Shown here piece after piece: positions 33,904 to 45,745 of a stretch of DNA of 64,000 nucleotides. Source of the DNA: Euphorbia lathyris (taxonomy: Eukaryota > Streptophyta > Magnoliopsida > Malpighiales > Euphorbiaceae). The position numbers were made by a program, and so were the translations under genes. The stretch covers positions 57,188,395-57,252,394 of the forward strand of contig NC_088912.1 of NCBI RefSeq assembly GCF_963576675.1, in the 5' to 3' direction. Position 1 is the first letter of the stretch; the number at the start of each line of letters is the position of its first letter. Below the pieces are notes generated by a model. It was not told the DNA's origin, did not search any database, and saw nothing but the letters and a program-made list of their open reading frames with translations.

Positions 33904-35785
33904 CACAAACTGAAACATTACTAAACTCAAACATCACTGAACTGAAACATTACTAAACTAAAACATCATTAAACTGAAACATTACTGAACTGAAACATCA
34001 CTAAACTGAAATATTACTGAACTAAAATATTACTAAACAGAAACATCACTGAACTGAAACATTACTTAACTAAAACATCACTAAACTGAAACATCACTGA
34101 ACTGAAACATTACTAAACAGAAATATTACTAAACAGAAACATTACTAAACTGAAAATTTATAGAACTAAAACATAGTTGAGCTGAAATATTACTAAACTA
34201 AAATATTACTGAACTGAAACATCACTGAATTGAAACATTACTGAACTGACATATTACTGAACTGAAACATCACTGGACCGAAACATTACTAAAGTGAAAC
34301 ATTACTGAACTGAAAACATCACTAAATCAAAACATCACTGAACTGAAAAATCACTGAACTAAAACATCAATGAACTAAAACATTACTAAACTGGAACATT
34401 ACTGAACTGAAACATCACTAAACAGAAACATTACTGTACTCAAACGTTACTAAACTCAAACATTGCTAAACTGAAACATTACTGAACTGAAACATCACTC
34501 AACTGAAACATTACTGAACTGAAACATTACTAAACTAAAATATTACTAAACTGAAACATCATTCAACTGAAACATTACTGAAACTAAAAAATTACATAAC
34601 TGAAACATTACTGAACTGAAACATTACTAAACTGAAACATTACTAAACTGAAACATCACTGTACAAAAACATCACTGAACTGAAACATTACTAAACTGAA
34701 ACTTCACTCAACTGAAACATTATTAACTGAAACATTACTGAATTGAAACATTTACTAACATGAAACATCACTCAACTGAAATATTACTAAACTGAAACAT
34801 CACTGAACTGAAACATTAGTGAACTGAAATATGACTAAACTAAAACATTACTAAATTGAAACATTACTGAACTGAAACATCACTGAACTGAAATATAATT
34901 AAATTGAAACATCAATGAACTAAAACATCACTAAACTGAAACATTACTAAACTGAAACATTACTGAATGAAGTATCACTGAACTGAAAACATCACTGAAA
35001 TAAAATATCGCTGAATTGAAATATTACTGAAGTGAAACACTACTAAACTGAAACATTACTAAACTGAAACACCACTGAACTGAAATATTACTAAACTAAA
35101 ACATCACTCAACTGAAACATTACTAAACCGAAATATTACTAAACTAAAACATTACTAAACTGAAATATTACTAAACTGAAACATTACTCAACTGAAACAT
35201 CACTAAACTGAAACATCACTAAACTGAAACATCACTGAACTGAAACATCACTGAACTGAAACATCACGGAACTGAAACATCATTGAACTGAAACATGAGC
35301 AAACTGAAACATTACTGAACTAAAATATTACTAAACTGAAACATGAGTGAACTGGAACATCACTGAAGTAAAATATTATTAAACTGAAATATTACTGAAT
35401 TGATACTTCAATGTACTGAAACATTACTGAACTCAAACATTACTAAATTGAAACATTAATAAACTGAAACATTACTGAATTAAAACACCATTTAACTGAA
35501 ACATTACTGAACTGAAACATTACTACATTGAAACATCACTAAACTGAAACATTACTGAAACATTATTGAACTGAAACATCACTGAACTGAAACATTTAGT
35601 AACTAAAACATTACTCAAGTGAAACATTACTGAACTGAAACATTACTAAATTGAAACATTACTAAACTAAAACATCGTTGAACTAAAACATTACTGAACT
35701 GAAACATCACTAAATTTAAACATTACTTAACTAAAACATTACTAAATTGAAACATCACTCAATTGGAACATCACTGATTGATAAC
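33904..35785 (+). repeat. Minisatellite, 16-bp unit, about 117 copies
   Basis: The unit is ACTGAAACATYACTRA (Y = T or C, R = A or G), repeated for about 1.88 kb. Many single-base variants and a few 1-2 base slips occur throughout, so it is not newly expanded. The unit is not a multiple of three, and no long frame crosses it. It begins exactly in the protease-RT linker of the preceding Gypsy fragment. Confidence 0.95.
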
Positions 35786-35912
35786 ATATGATAAACATAT
35801 GATTAGACCTGATTTTACAATAATTGCTCGAACGTTAGGGGTAAAATTGCACCATTTTAGACGTTAGGAGCAAAATTGTTCCTAGCCGTTAACATTAGGG
35901 GTATTTTTGCAC
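35786..35912. other. Short spacer with GTTAGGGG repeats
   Basis: This holds two diverged copies of ACGTTAGGGGTAAAATTGCACC and ACGTTAGGAGCAAAATTG followed by TTAGGGGTATTTTTGCACC. It looks like part of a small degenerate repeat of unknown family. Confidence 0.4.
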
Positions 35913-35917
35913 CTTAT

Positions 35918-37662
35918 TGATGCGGCGTAGGATCTAGGTAGAGTTTTCTAATGACGACTAAATGTGTATTGCGGTGAATGTGCTATGAATATGGATGTGA
36001 TCTTTTAAATGTTCTAACTCCACTAGACACTACGACTACTTAGGGGCAAGTGTACCCCGTCGTATCAAGTAATAATCTGGTTAAGACCGGGTATCGAATC
36101 CACGGGATTTATAATTACAAGTATTAGACGACTCGGTTTCGTATGTTATTTAAGCGGTGATTACTTTGGGGTAAAGTAAGACGCAACTACACACTATTCC
36201 TAACTATTGGCGACACAGATTTATGTAGCTAAAACCCTATGAAGTAGGATGACTAACGATAAGTTATAACCACGATAAATAACGACTCTAAATGTATACG
36301 GATAATAATTTACTCTTGTAAAGACGACTAAGTGTAGTAGGACCGACCCGTGAAGCACTTAGACTACGTGATTCCTAGTCAAGGCGTGTCTAATGCGGGG
36401 GAATTAGAAACTAGGGCCCGTAAGTTCCGTGGCTTGTCAATTCCTACGGTTTCCGGTTTGTCACTTCCGGTAAGGCAACACCTATATAACTCCCTAAGGA
36501 TAGCCCGAATGGCGGCGGAAATCGCGTTCTCCTACACAATAATCAATTACGAATATCAAAGCAAGTAATAAACATTAACACGTAAAGGGAAATAGAGATT
36601 ATGAATCATAAATTATAAATATGGAAAGTGAATAGATGAAATACAACCAAGCCTAGTACATAGGAAGAGTACAAGCTAATTAGCAGGTAAAAAGGGAGAA
36701 TCCGCCCTTGGAACTAGCTAACCGGACTCAAAGCCGTCTCCTAGGTCGTGGAGGTGGAACTCTCGAGTTTGGTGAGGAGTGGTGGAACGGAACTTCGATG
36801 GAACGCCGGAACAACCGAACAAGCTCTCGAGGGGGAGAGTTTAACTACAAAATCTGAATCTAAATTACAATAATCAAAAGAGTATAGTTTTGCTCTCTAG
36901 TGTGTAATTGGTATCAAATGAAGTTCAAGAGCTTCCTATTTATAAACATCAAGCAAGGGTAATGTTGTAACTTCACAAAGCACAAGTATGGAGCAACATT
37001 ATTTGGTGCAGAAATCCCATGATACGCCCTGCGTAAGTGCCCATTCCGTCAGAAATCTCCTGCATGTGGACCAATTCCATGTCTTGTTGTCTCAAGCACG
37101 CCCCGCGTGTTTGAGTCTCTGAAGTTTTATTGCTTGAATTAGAGCTTTTACGCCGTGCGTAGCTGAAGCACGCCCCGCGTAAATGAGTCTCTGAGCTTTT
37201 ATCATTAAGGAATTGCCTGGTACGCCTCGCGTGTATGGTGATACGCCTCGCGTACGAAGAGTTGACTCAAGGAGACAGTGCAGTCTGACTTTCAGGATTA
37301 GGCCAATTATTTCCGACATGTGTCATACGCCCCGCGTAGGGTGGCATACGCCCCGCGTATGCTGAGTCAATTCCACATGGCGTCTGCGGATAAGGCAATT
37401 ATTGCTGACACCATGTTTCACGCCCCGCGTATTTGAGTAGATTTTTGCTCCTTGCTCGTACCTGAAATACAAATCTTGCGAGCCGAGTTAGCTTGACGTT
37501 TTTATTTCCTAAACTAATAAAAAACACGGAAAATTAACTGAAAGTACGAAATTTATTTTTATTTCTTTATTTTATCAAAACGCTTTATTTTTGTAATTAA
37601 ATTTATTTATTTTATCCAAAATCAACCCGTAAATCACGTTAAAAGATAGGGGTAAAACATCA
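35918..37662 (-). repeat. Solo LTR of an Athila-like Gypsy element, 1745 bp
   Basis: Termini are TGATG and CATCA, and both sides carry the 5-bp target duplication CTTAT (35913-35917, 37663-37667). No internal element sequence is present, so the element has recombined to a solo LTR. GGCAAGTGTACC and TATCAAGTAATAA near the left end are the reverse complement of the end of the E1 LTR, so this LTR lies on the minus strand. A related but truncated LTR lies at 50511-52016. The right part (U3) holds nine palindromic ACGC-N3-GCGT sites. Confidence 0.9.
37024..37430. promoter_or_regulatory. Cluster of nine ACGC-N3-GCGT palindromes in solo-LTR U3
   Basis: The 11-bp sites start at 37024, 37098, 37150, 37170, 37222, 37243, 37327, 37348 and 37420. 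The central triplets are CCT, CCC, CGT, CCC, CTC, CTC, CCC, CCC and CCC. All eight arm bases are invariant, while the sequence between sites is unrelated except for a repeated GAGTCTCTGA. They lie in the promoter half of the LTR. A dimeric protein-binding site or a CpG methylation cluster are both possible. Confidence 0.9.
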
Positions 37663-37667
37663 CTTAT

Positions 37668-39394
37668 CCCAGTATAATCCTATCAAAAAGTTCTAGTAAA
37701 TAATATTTAATTACTTATAATAAGATAGTTAATATATTTCTCTCTCAAAACTTTAAACAATTCATTTTCTACCACCTCACTATTTACTTAATTACTTCAA
37801 AATTAATACTAATTAATATCAAGAAAATATTATAAATATTAAAAGCTATAGTGAAGATAAGTAATAGTACATCTTCATGCCAACATTGTATGTAGAATTA
37901 GCATAATTTCTTCACATTCCGCAAAACTATATCAATTAATCCATTGAAAATCAATTAATTCAAGTGAAAAAATTAAAATGAAATAAAGTGAAGACTAAAG
38001 AAGTAAATGAAATATATATAGGCAATGCTAGATAACTAGTTGCACCAATCACCAAAAAATACTTAAGTACTCCTAGTTGCCTTTTTTTATAAGTTTCTGG
38101 GAATATAAGTTCATAAATGTAATTAACAACCCACTATATCTGTTTCGTTTATTTTTTTAATTATCTAGCATAAAACACATCATTTTACATGAGTTTATTG
38201 CCAAAAGAATAAACAGATGGGGCTATCTTCATCTTCGTCGAAGAAGAGCTGCCATGGCTGGAGGGGCTCCTAGCCATGGCAGCCTAGGGCCGAGCCCCAA
38301 AACCACCATTTTCTATGGTTTTTCGGCGGGTTGGAAGGTCGATCGATCCTCCCTGGCTCCGCCTCTGCAGCCAGCAAAGGAATAAGGATGACCGGAGGTA
38401 GTGGCCGGCGGAGGAGATGAACATAACAACGTTTGCTGCGGTATTCTTTTGAAAAGAGATACTTTTTTGGGTTACTTCTTGAAAGGAGAGTCTGAGTTTT
38501 AGACTTCTAATCCAAAAAATACAATTTAATAACTCGACTAATTAGTTGATTTTTATTCACCAAAAAAAATTAGTTAACTTTTTTTATTGACGTGTTACGT
38601 ATTTGTAAGTTTATTATAGTATTAATTTATTGGGTAGTGCTATTTGGATAGAAATATTTGGCTAGAATGGCTAGAATTATTTATTTTAAAAAGTGAAATG
38701 ACAACGATGACCTTATAGTTATAATATGTAGTTAATTTTTTTTATGTACTTATAGTTAATTAATAGACTCAATTACATTTTCCAATAAAATATAAAGACT
38801 CAATTTCCAATACATTGTTTCTCGTTATTAACTACTAATAGTCTTGTATAACTAATCGTAATTAATCCATTTATTAATTTTTGTTTTTATGTAATTTTTA
38901 TTTGTAAATTTTCTTTTTTTTCATCTTTTGCAATTTTAAGTATAGTATTTTTTTAAAAATTAAATTTTATAGGTTATTGTTAGCAATATTTTCGAATAAC
39001 ACTAATTTTAATATTGTCACGTGTGGTTGGGGTACGGGCTTACCAGATAAATTAACTCTCGATTAATATTGGTTAAGTTTATAGATTTTTGTGCGCCAAA
39101 ACTTAAACTCTAAACGAAACAATTGGTGATAAACGCAAGGATTGAAAAGTCCCCATTGGGGTTTTAGCGCCGTTATAGAAACTTTATTAGATAATTAATT
39201 TTATTTAAACTATTGCGAGTAAGTAAATGACGAATAAATAAAGAAAAATAAAGTGTGAAATTGACACGATATTTTGTAAAAAATGGATATTTTATTGATA
39301 ACGAATGGGTTTGAATACATATTTACAATTGAAATAATTTCTATATCAACATATAGTTAAACCAATTGTAGTATTGAATTTGTAAACAAAGCAA
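37668..39394. other. AT-rich intergenic DNA
   Basis: I see no gene. A GC-rich patch (about 38215-38430) contains a strong hairpin (38248-38283) but no sustained frame. The rest is AT-rich with poly-T runs. Confidence 0.6.
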
Positions 39395-39595
39395 TAAGCA
39401 AACTTGGAAGGTGGTGATTGAGAGTGATATGAGTTTATTGAGGATTGGAGAAAATATGGTAGTGGATATGACGGAGTGGAGGGAGAAAATTTATGTCGCT
39501 GAGATGACTTGATTTCACGGTTTTGTATGAAGGTTTATGTTAGCTAGCCCGAATCATTTCGGGACTAAAGCTTTGTTCTTGTTGTTGTAATGATT
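39395..39595 (+). mobile_element. RTE-type LINE, 3' end fragment
   Basis: The end of the RT-ORF reads VVDMTEWREKIYVAEMT before a TGA, resembling the DRAEWR-x-RIxVADPT end of plant RTE LINEs. It is followed by TAGCCCGAATCATTTCGGGA, then CTAAAGCTTTGTTCTTGTTGTTGT, the typical RTE tail of hairpin plus GTTGTT repeats. The fragment is 5'-truncated, as LINE insertions usually are. Confidence 0.7.
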
Positions 39596-39673
39596 TATTG
39601 AAAAATTGCTGAAATTATAAAAAATGATTCAGATATAATTATTAAAAAATATAAAAACGTTTAAACTTGAGTA

Positions 39674-39797
39674 TTTAATGATTGAAAATAAAATTTACCA
39701 AACCAAATAAAAAAACAGAAATAAAAATCTTGTATGATATTTATAACTTTATTTAATGATTGAAAATAAAATTTACCAAACCAAATAAAAAAACAGT
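39674..39797. repeat. Local direct duplication of about 47 bp
   Basis: TATTTAATGATTGAAAATAA and the bases that follow it through AAAAAAACAG occur at about 39674-39718 and again at about 39752-39797, separated by 30 bp. The copies are almost identical, so the duplication is recent. Confidence 0.75.
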
Positions 39798-40405
39798 AAT
39801 ACTGTAAATGTAATACTCCGCTTGGACAGGAATAATAGATGATATTGGAAATAGAAAGCCAAATAAAGAAGAATTTAGGTCATTAATTATAAAGGTTAAA
39901 TATATATAAGGTTAAGTTAGTAAATGCAAATTATTGTATCCATTATATCCTAAAATATTTCTATCCAAATTTTAGGGGTGCACGTGATCGGTTAACCAGT
40001 CTATTCACTATAATTTGATCGGTTAACCGTTTTTTTGGTTTTTAAAAAACACTAACTATACACTAGTTCATTAAATTCAGTTAACCACAAATTGGTTAAG
40101 CAAATATTTCAGTCAGTTAACCTTTTACTTTGGCTATTAACCATTAATAATTTAGCATTAAAAAAACATTATAATAACTATATACTGCATTTTATATAAA
40201 AAAAAACAAACCTTTCTTTTAGAACTTCAAAATCAACACATAAATACAAAGAAATATACAACAAAATAAAATCGGAAAAAAGCCTTTACATCAAAATAGC
40301 AAAAACCACCCAAACACATAAAGGGTAACTGATTCCGTCCAAGAGTGAGTGGAAAAGTATATTTAAATATGTATGTTAGTTATTAAGTTAGCATTATTTT
40401 TTAAA

Positions 40406-40965
40406 GGGTAATTAATTTATTAGTCTCTATAGTTTGATAAAACACATTGTTTAGTCTCTGTATTTTTAAAAACACATGGTAAGGTCCCTAACCTTTTTCT
40501 CAGTGAACTATTTAGTCCTTCCGTCTGTTTGTTAGATTTTTTACCGTTTATGACTTCGGAAATGATTAAATTACACTTTACTATTTACCTTCAAACTTTA
40601 GAAGAGGAAATCCAATTTAGAAGAAGAAGTTATTTGTATGGAGAACAAGAAAAAGAACAGACCCAATGCTTACGAATTTGAACGATTAAGGAGAAAATCA
40701 AGAAGAAGAACACTCAAAATTGATTTCAGATGCATTAGAGTTTAAAGGAAATGAAAATAAAGGAAAAGAAGAACGCAAATCCAAATTGTCTAACAAAATC
40801 TTCATGAGAGTCTAACGGCAGGGACTAAACAGTTCACTGAGAAAAACGTTAGAGACTAAACAGTTCATCGAAAAAAAGGTTAGGGACTTTATCATGTATT
40901 TTTGAAAATACAGGGACTAAACAATGTGTTTTGTCAAAATATAGGGACTAATAAATTAATTACCC
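40406..40965. mobile_element. Mutator-type MITE, 560 bp
   Basis: Long inverted repeats begin GGGTAATTAATTTATTAG and continue through TTTAGTC-rich sequence, mirrored at the right end. A perfect 9-bp target duplication TTTTTTAAA flanks it (40397-40405, 40966-40974). There is no coding capacity. A 9-bp duplication with long terminal repeats starting GGG supports Mutator-like mobilisation. Confidence 0.85.
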
Positions 40966-41020
40966 TTTTTTAAATCAAAGTTATTTTTTTTATAGGAACT
41001 TATTAAGTTATTATTAGTTA

Positions 41021-41841
41021 GGGATAAGTACAAAAAAAAAATGTCTATGGTTTACACGTTTTACAAACGCGAACCTGTGGTTTTTTTTTTTACAAACAGA
41101 GATATGTATTAAACGTTGTTAGCAAACAGAGGCGAAATTGACTAACGGTGTTAAAATTGAAAGAGAAAAGAGTTAATTTGGTCCTTATATTTATTTATTT
41201 TATAAATTAACTCCCATAATTATCTAATTATCACAAATAAACCCCGAAATCAAAATAAAAATAAAAAATACCTTCTTCTTCAGATATAATTTTTTTTTTC
41301 ATTAATATGAAATTAATGAAATTCATTTCATTTTTTCCATCATTTTTCCAAAGGATGTTGATTGCTCAAATTTTCTATCGCGTGTCATTACATAATTTGC
41401 AAATAAAATCGAAAACATCCTGGTTTTCATATGTTTGTTTTCCATACTAAAGTTAAATATATTTAACTTATTAATAACCAAATTAAGATGTAAACACAGT
41501 TTATTACACAGATTAGGCTGTAAACAAGTAAACACTTATCCCTGTTAACATAAAGCCACCTCCAGCTGGTATAAGTTAAAGCTTTGCCTTCATTATGATT
41601 CCTTGCCCCTCCTCCAGCCGACCCCTCTCTTTCTCTCTCTCTCTAAAAAAGTGAACATTTTTCAAAATACTAACCCAAAAAGAGGTAGAAGAACTCTTTT
41701 TTCTTTCAATTTTAACACTGTTAGTTAATTTCGCTTCTGTTTGTTAACAGCGTTTAACACATACCTCTGTTTGTAAAAAAAAACCACAAATTCGCGTTTG
41801 TAAAACGTGTAAACCACAAGCATTTTTTTTGTACTTATCCC
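41021..41841. mobile_element. Mutator-type MITE, 821 bp
   Basis: The ends are GGGATAAGTACAAAAAAA and its complement, with inverted repeats of roughly 250 bp. The perfect 9-bp target duplication TATTAGTTA lies at 41012-41020 and 41842-41850. The centre (about 41280-41690) is unrelated, has no recognised gene and includes a CT-rich run. It is the same family as 53714-55120. Confidence 0.88.
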
Positions 41842-42174
41842 TATTAGTTATTAAGTTATAAATTATATATACTTATTATTTTATTAGTTATATTTCGTTA
41901 TTGTTTTAATTATTTAGGAATCATAATATAATATTATCATGTATAATAATATTAATATATATTTTTTTGTCTTCCAAAAAAATGCATATTTTTTTGTTTT
42001 AATTATTTTCGGTCGGTTAACCGAAACCGGTGGTTTTTAGAATTCCGAAACCAAAACCAAAAAGTGAAATCTTTAAAATTAAAAACCATCAATTGGTCCA
42101 TCGGCTAACCTCCTTTTCGGACTGGTTTCGGTTCGGTTTTTCAGTTTTTTTTTATGTGCACCCCTACCAAATTG

Positions 42175-42619
42175 TATTACCGTAATTTATTTAACTAAAA
42201 ACACAAAACAATAAATGAGTATTTGTAAAATAATATACCAATATTATATTTATTTTTTTTGTGAAAGGCTGGCAATCAGGGAGTGCTGATTGCAGGCATC
42301 CCTACTATGTTGGCATCCCCTCCCAATATTATATAAATTTAACACTAATTTCAATATGGAGAGAGAAAGTCTAATATATTAATTAAGTAGAGAGAAACAT
42401 GATGTGTATTTTTTAAGGAGTTATGTTTAATATATTAATTAAGGAGAGAGAAACATGATGTGTATTTATTAAGGAGTAATTACAAAGAGAGAGAAAAATA
42501 CAGTTCACAAGAAAAGTCATTTATTATGAAAATAAATTACAGATTTTAGCATTAAATGATTATACCATTGGATCAAAATCAATGGTTGAGATTTTGGTTC
42601 CATTTAGAATCTAAATGGT

Positions 42620-42680
<61 letters not shown>
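42175..42680. repeat. AT-rich spacer with a direct repeat and a (TA)n microsatellite
   Basis: AATATATTAATTAAG followed by GAGAGAAACATGATGTGTAT occurs twice (about 42373-42420 and 42430-42475). A (TA)n run of about 72 bp follows at 42622-42693. Sequence shared with the second duplication copy starts right after this run. No gene is visible. Confidence 0.7.
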
Positions 42681-42699
<19 letters not shown>

Positions 42700-43186
42700 G
42701 ACCGATGGACGGCAACCCCAGGTTGCGTTAGCTGCTGCTGCCGAATGGCAGCAGCTCGGGATGGGTCGTTTCGCGACGGTCCGACCCCGGTTCGTTTATA
42801 TTTTATATTTAAAATAGTATTAAATAAAAACATAATATATATATATATATATATATGTTCCAGAATAAATCTCGTTTAAAACGGTTAGTATTTAAATTGT
42901 TTTACTAAAAGTTTAAAGGTTTTAATTTAATTATATTTGATATGATTAATTAAAAGGGTTAAAAGATTTTAGTAAAATAAGTTAAAGATAAATATGTTTT
43001 GTATAGGTTATATTTTATATTTAAACAATCTTAAATTTGATTAAGGGTTAATTAAAATAAAATATAAGGGATGCAAAATTATTTGAAAGGTCTAAATTGA
43101 AAATTGAAATTAATTTAAGGGTTAATTTTGATTAACTAAAATATTACATAAACCGTTCATGTAATCAACCAATTAAATTTATTTAA

Positions 43187-44748
43187 GGGAAAAATACAAA
43201 AATAAACTTGTGGTTACACCTGTTTTCGATCGACACCCTTGTGGTTTAAAAATTTACAAAATGGTACATTGGGGCTCATTCCATTAGCAAACACATGCCA
43301 AATTGACCAATGGCGTTAAAAGTCAAAAGGAAAAGAGTCAATTTTATCATTATATTTATTTATTTTATAAATTAACCCCCGTTATTATCTAATTATCACA
43401 AACAAATCCCAAAATAAAAAATAAAAATCAAATACATCATCTTCTCCATCTCTCTTTAATTTTTTTTATTTTTCTTCTTTTTTTTCTCTCTTCTCTCTCT
43501 AAAGTTAATTGAATTTTCATCTCTTTCTAAATTGGAATAGCAATCTTAGCCTCCATCACTAGAGATACATGATGTAAACCTTCGGTAACTGTTAACGTAC
43601 AATGCAATCTTTCTTCATCAGTAACTTCTAACTTAAGACTCTTAGCTGGTCAAAAAGGGATCTCATGGAAATAATAGACAACTATTTTAATTCCAATAGA
43701 TAGTAGGTAGCCAGTAGTCTCATTGTATTGTTATAAGTAAAAAAGGCAGTAAACTAAAGAAATTAGATATGAGAAATTAAACACATTTTCAGACTCTTCT
43801 ACGCCGATGCTTAACTAAATCCTGGTAACGAACTCTTCTAGTTCCTCTTCTTCTTCTGTTTTATCAGGGGGGCTAAAATGTCTTGTCCCAAACTCTCGAA
43901 TAAAATCAAGCAAAGCACGCCCATCAAATCTGTCAATCAGAACATCTTGTTTCCCGTTCCAAGGTATCTTGAGAATTTAAAGCACAGTTCAAAGTCAGAT
44001 GGAAGACCATGTTTAGGTGAAAAACGAGGTCATTGACAGCCAATATAGATGAAACAACAACTGAACTTCAAAAATTTAAAGTATACACTAGGTAGCTGAA
44101 TCAGCATAAGATTGAATTCCATAGCCGTTATTTTAGATAAAAAAAAATGAATAACAAATTCATTAGCAATAAATTGATTTAGTACATGAAGAAAAAAGAT
44201 GTGGGATGAATTATGAGATAGCTTACAGGCTTTGCTGATCCTGAGTGGCTTGGTATAGACCGTAGTCGCGATAGGTATGACATCGAGATTGAATTGATAA
44301 TATGACAACATAATTAACATAATTGAATTGATAATGTGATAATATAATTAACAAAGATTGTAATAAGCTAATTAAAGATTAGATTTAGAAAGAGATGGAA
44401 ATTCAATTGATTTTAAAGAGAGAAATTAACAAAGAGGAGAGAGAAGAAAGAGAAAGAAGAAGAAAAATAAGAAATTAAAGAGAGATTGAGAAGATGGTGT
44501 ATTTGATTTTTATTTTTTATTTTGAGGTTTGTTTGTGATAATTAGATAATAAGAGTAGTTAATTTATAAAATAGATAAATATAAGGATACAATCAACTCT
44601 TTTCCCTTTGACTTTTAACACCATTAGTCAATTTGGCATGTGTTTACTAACGGAATGAACCTCAAGGTACCATTTTGTAAAATTTTAAACCACAAGGGTG
44701 CCAATCGAAAATAGGTATAACCACAAGGTTTATTTTTGTACTTTTCCC
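43187..44748. mobile_element. Pack-MULE-like element, 1562 bp
   Basis: The termini are GGGAAAAATACAAAAATAAA and its mirror (CAAGGTTTATTTTTGTAC then TTTTCCC). A perfect 9-bp target duplication TTTATTTAA lies at 43178-43186 and 44749-44757. The inverted repeats extend about 300 bp. The interior carries a host-like coding fragment (43800-43974) and other unassigned sequence. No transposase is present, so mobility depended on an autonomous Mutator element elsewhere. Confidence 0.88.
43800..43974 (-). pseudogene. Captured fragment resembling a SWAP/CLASRP-type splicing regulator gene
   Basis: On the minus strand the frame reads KIPWNGKQDVLIDRFDG and then RALLDFIREF, followed by an acidic EEEEELEE run. 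From memory this resembles the N-terminal region of plant SWAP/CLASRP-like alternative-splicing regulators, where an MPW/IPW segment and IDRFD motif are conserved. The sequence then changes frame to RYQDLVKHRRR, which also fits that family, so about a dozen bases have been lost or altered. It is a pseudogene fragment inside the MULE terminal repeats. Copy B lacks the segment. No database search was possible. Confidence 0.6.
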
Positions 44749-45745
44749 TTTATTTAATTGAGTCTTGGCATGTTTGGCATTATGGACATTATTAGACCCC
44801 TCTATAATTGTTATTTGATCTTTTGGTATTTTTGAAAAATAAGGCTTGCGCGTCTTGCCTTTTCTACTCTCTATTGTATTTCTTTTCTCACCTAAATCCC
44901 TTCAAATTAGTTGAAGTATTCTAAAGTGGTATAGAAATTAAATATTGTTGTAAATCAAGGCGTCGAGGAAAAGACGGAGGACCTGAAGGATAAATATGTA
45001 ATAGTTAATATTTACCCTAGGGTGACCTTTTATTCTATTTCTGTCTTAACAGAATAAATTTAGATAATATGTCCATAACCACCAGTGTTGTATGCATGTT
45101 CTTATGTATGCTAAAGCAAATCAAGACTACGTTAGATTATGAGACTCAAAATAAAAATCTCTCACTAAACAAAAGTTAAGTCAATAAGCAAGTTATAAAA
45201 TCAGTTGCCCCCCTAATGTTATAATTCAACCGGCAGTATCTGGGGGCCTTTGGGTGACTGAGAGTCTCAGGGCTCGGGGTCTTATGGATACACCTGAATT
45301 ATCGAAAAATGTTTTCACAAATATATAAGGTTAATAAATTAAAGTAGCTAAGAGTAATTGGGCGAGTCGTCTGGATTATTTAAAGCTATTAGGCAATATG
45401 GTTGGGATTAATATCAAAACATATTAGTTACTAATGTGGTTAGTAACCCAACAACTTAGGAATCACACAATTGATATGACAATAATGTGATTGATTGCAT
45501 GAATCTACCTATTAACGGAAGTAAACTTGTTTGAGCCATTCGAGGTAAGATTCACGAGATAGGATCCTAGCTCACTAAAGAGTTTGTGAAATTCTTCGAA
45601 TTAATATAGAGGGTTATTAATTTGGTAAAATTGTTGGAGCAATTTAAACAACTAAAGTCCTATGTCTAAATTGTATACTTAAAACAAATGAATAACATCT
45701 GTCACTCTTTCTCACTCACAGGTTATAAATAAATTACTCGTAATC

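Larger units (their letters stand above)
39973..42166. mobile_element. Non-autonomous hAT-type element, hosting two MULE-type MITEs
   Basis: The terminal inverted repeats are TAGGGGTGCAC and GTGCACCCCTA, with GGTTAACC- and GGTTTCGGTTCGGTTT-rich subterminal sequence typical of plant hAT MITEs. The flanking 8-bp duplication is CCAAATTT/CCAAATTG (7 of 8). There is no transposase frame. Two elements with 9-bp duplications (40406-40965 and 41021-41841) are nested inside, which leaves about 0.8 kb of original element. Confidence 0.75.

Noticed and set aside
33904..35785. Possible CRISPR-like array
   Set aside because: The 16-bp units are head to tail without spacers, in plant DNA; it is a minisatellite.
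38215..38430. GC-rich patch as a host exon
   Set aside because: No frame is maintained, and no splice sites or domain could be recognised; kept only as a hairpin observation.
42556..42879. Open frame rich in IYIYIY
   Set aside because: It is a translation of the (TA)n microsatellite.
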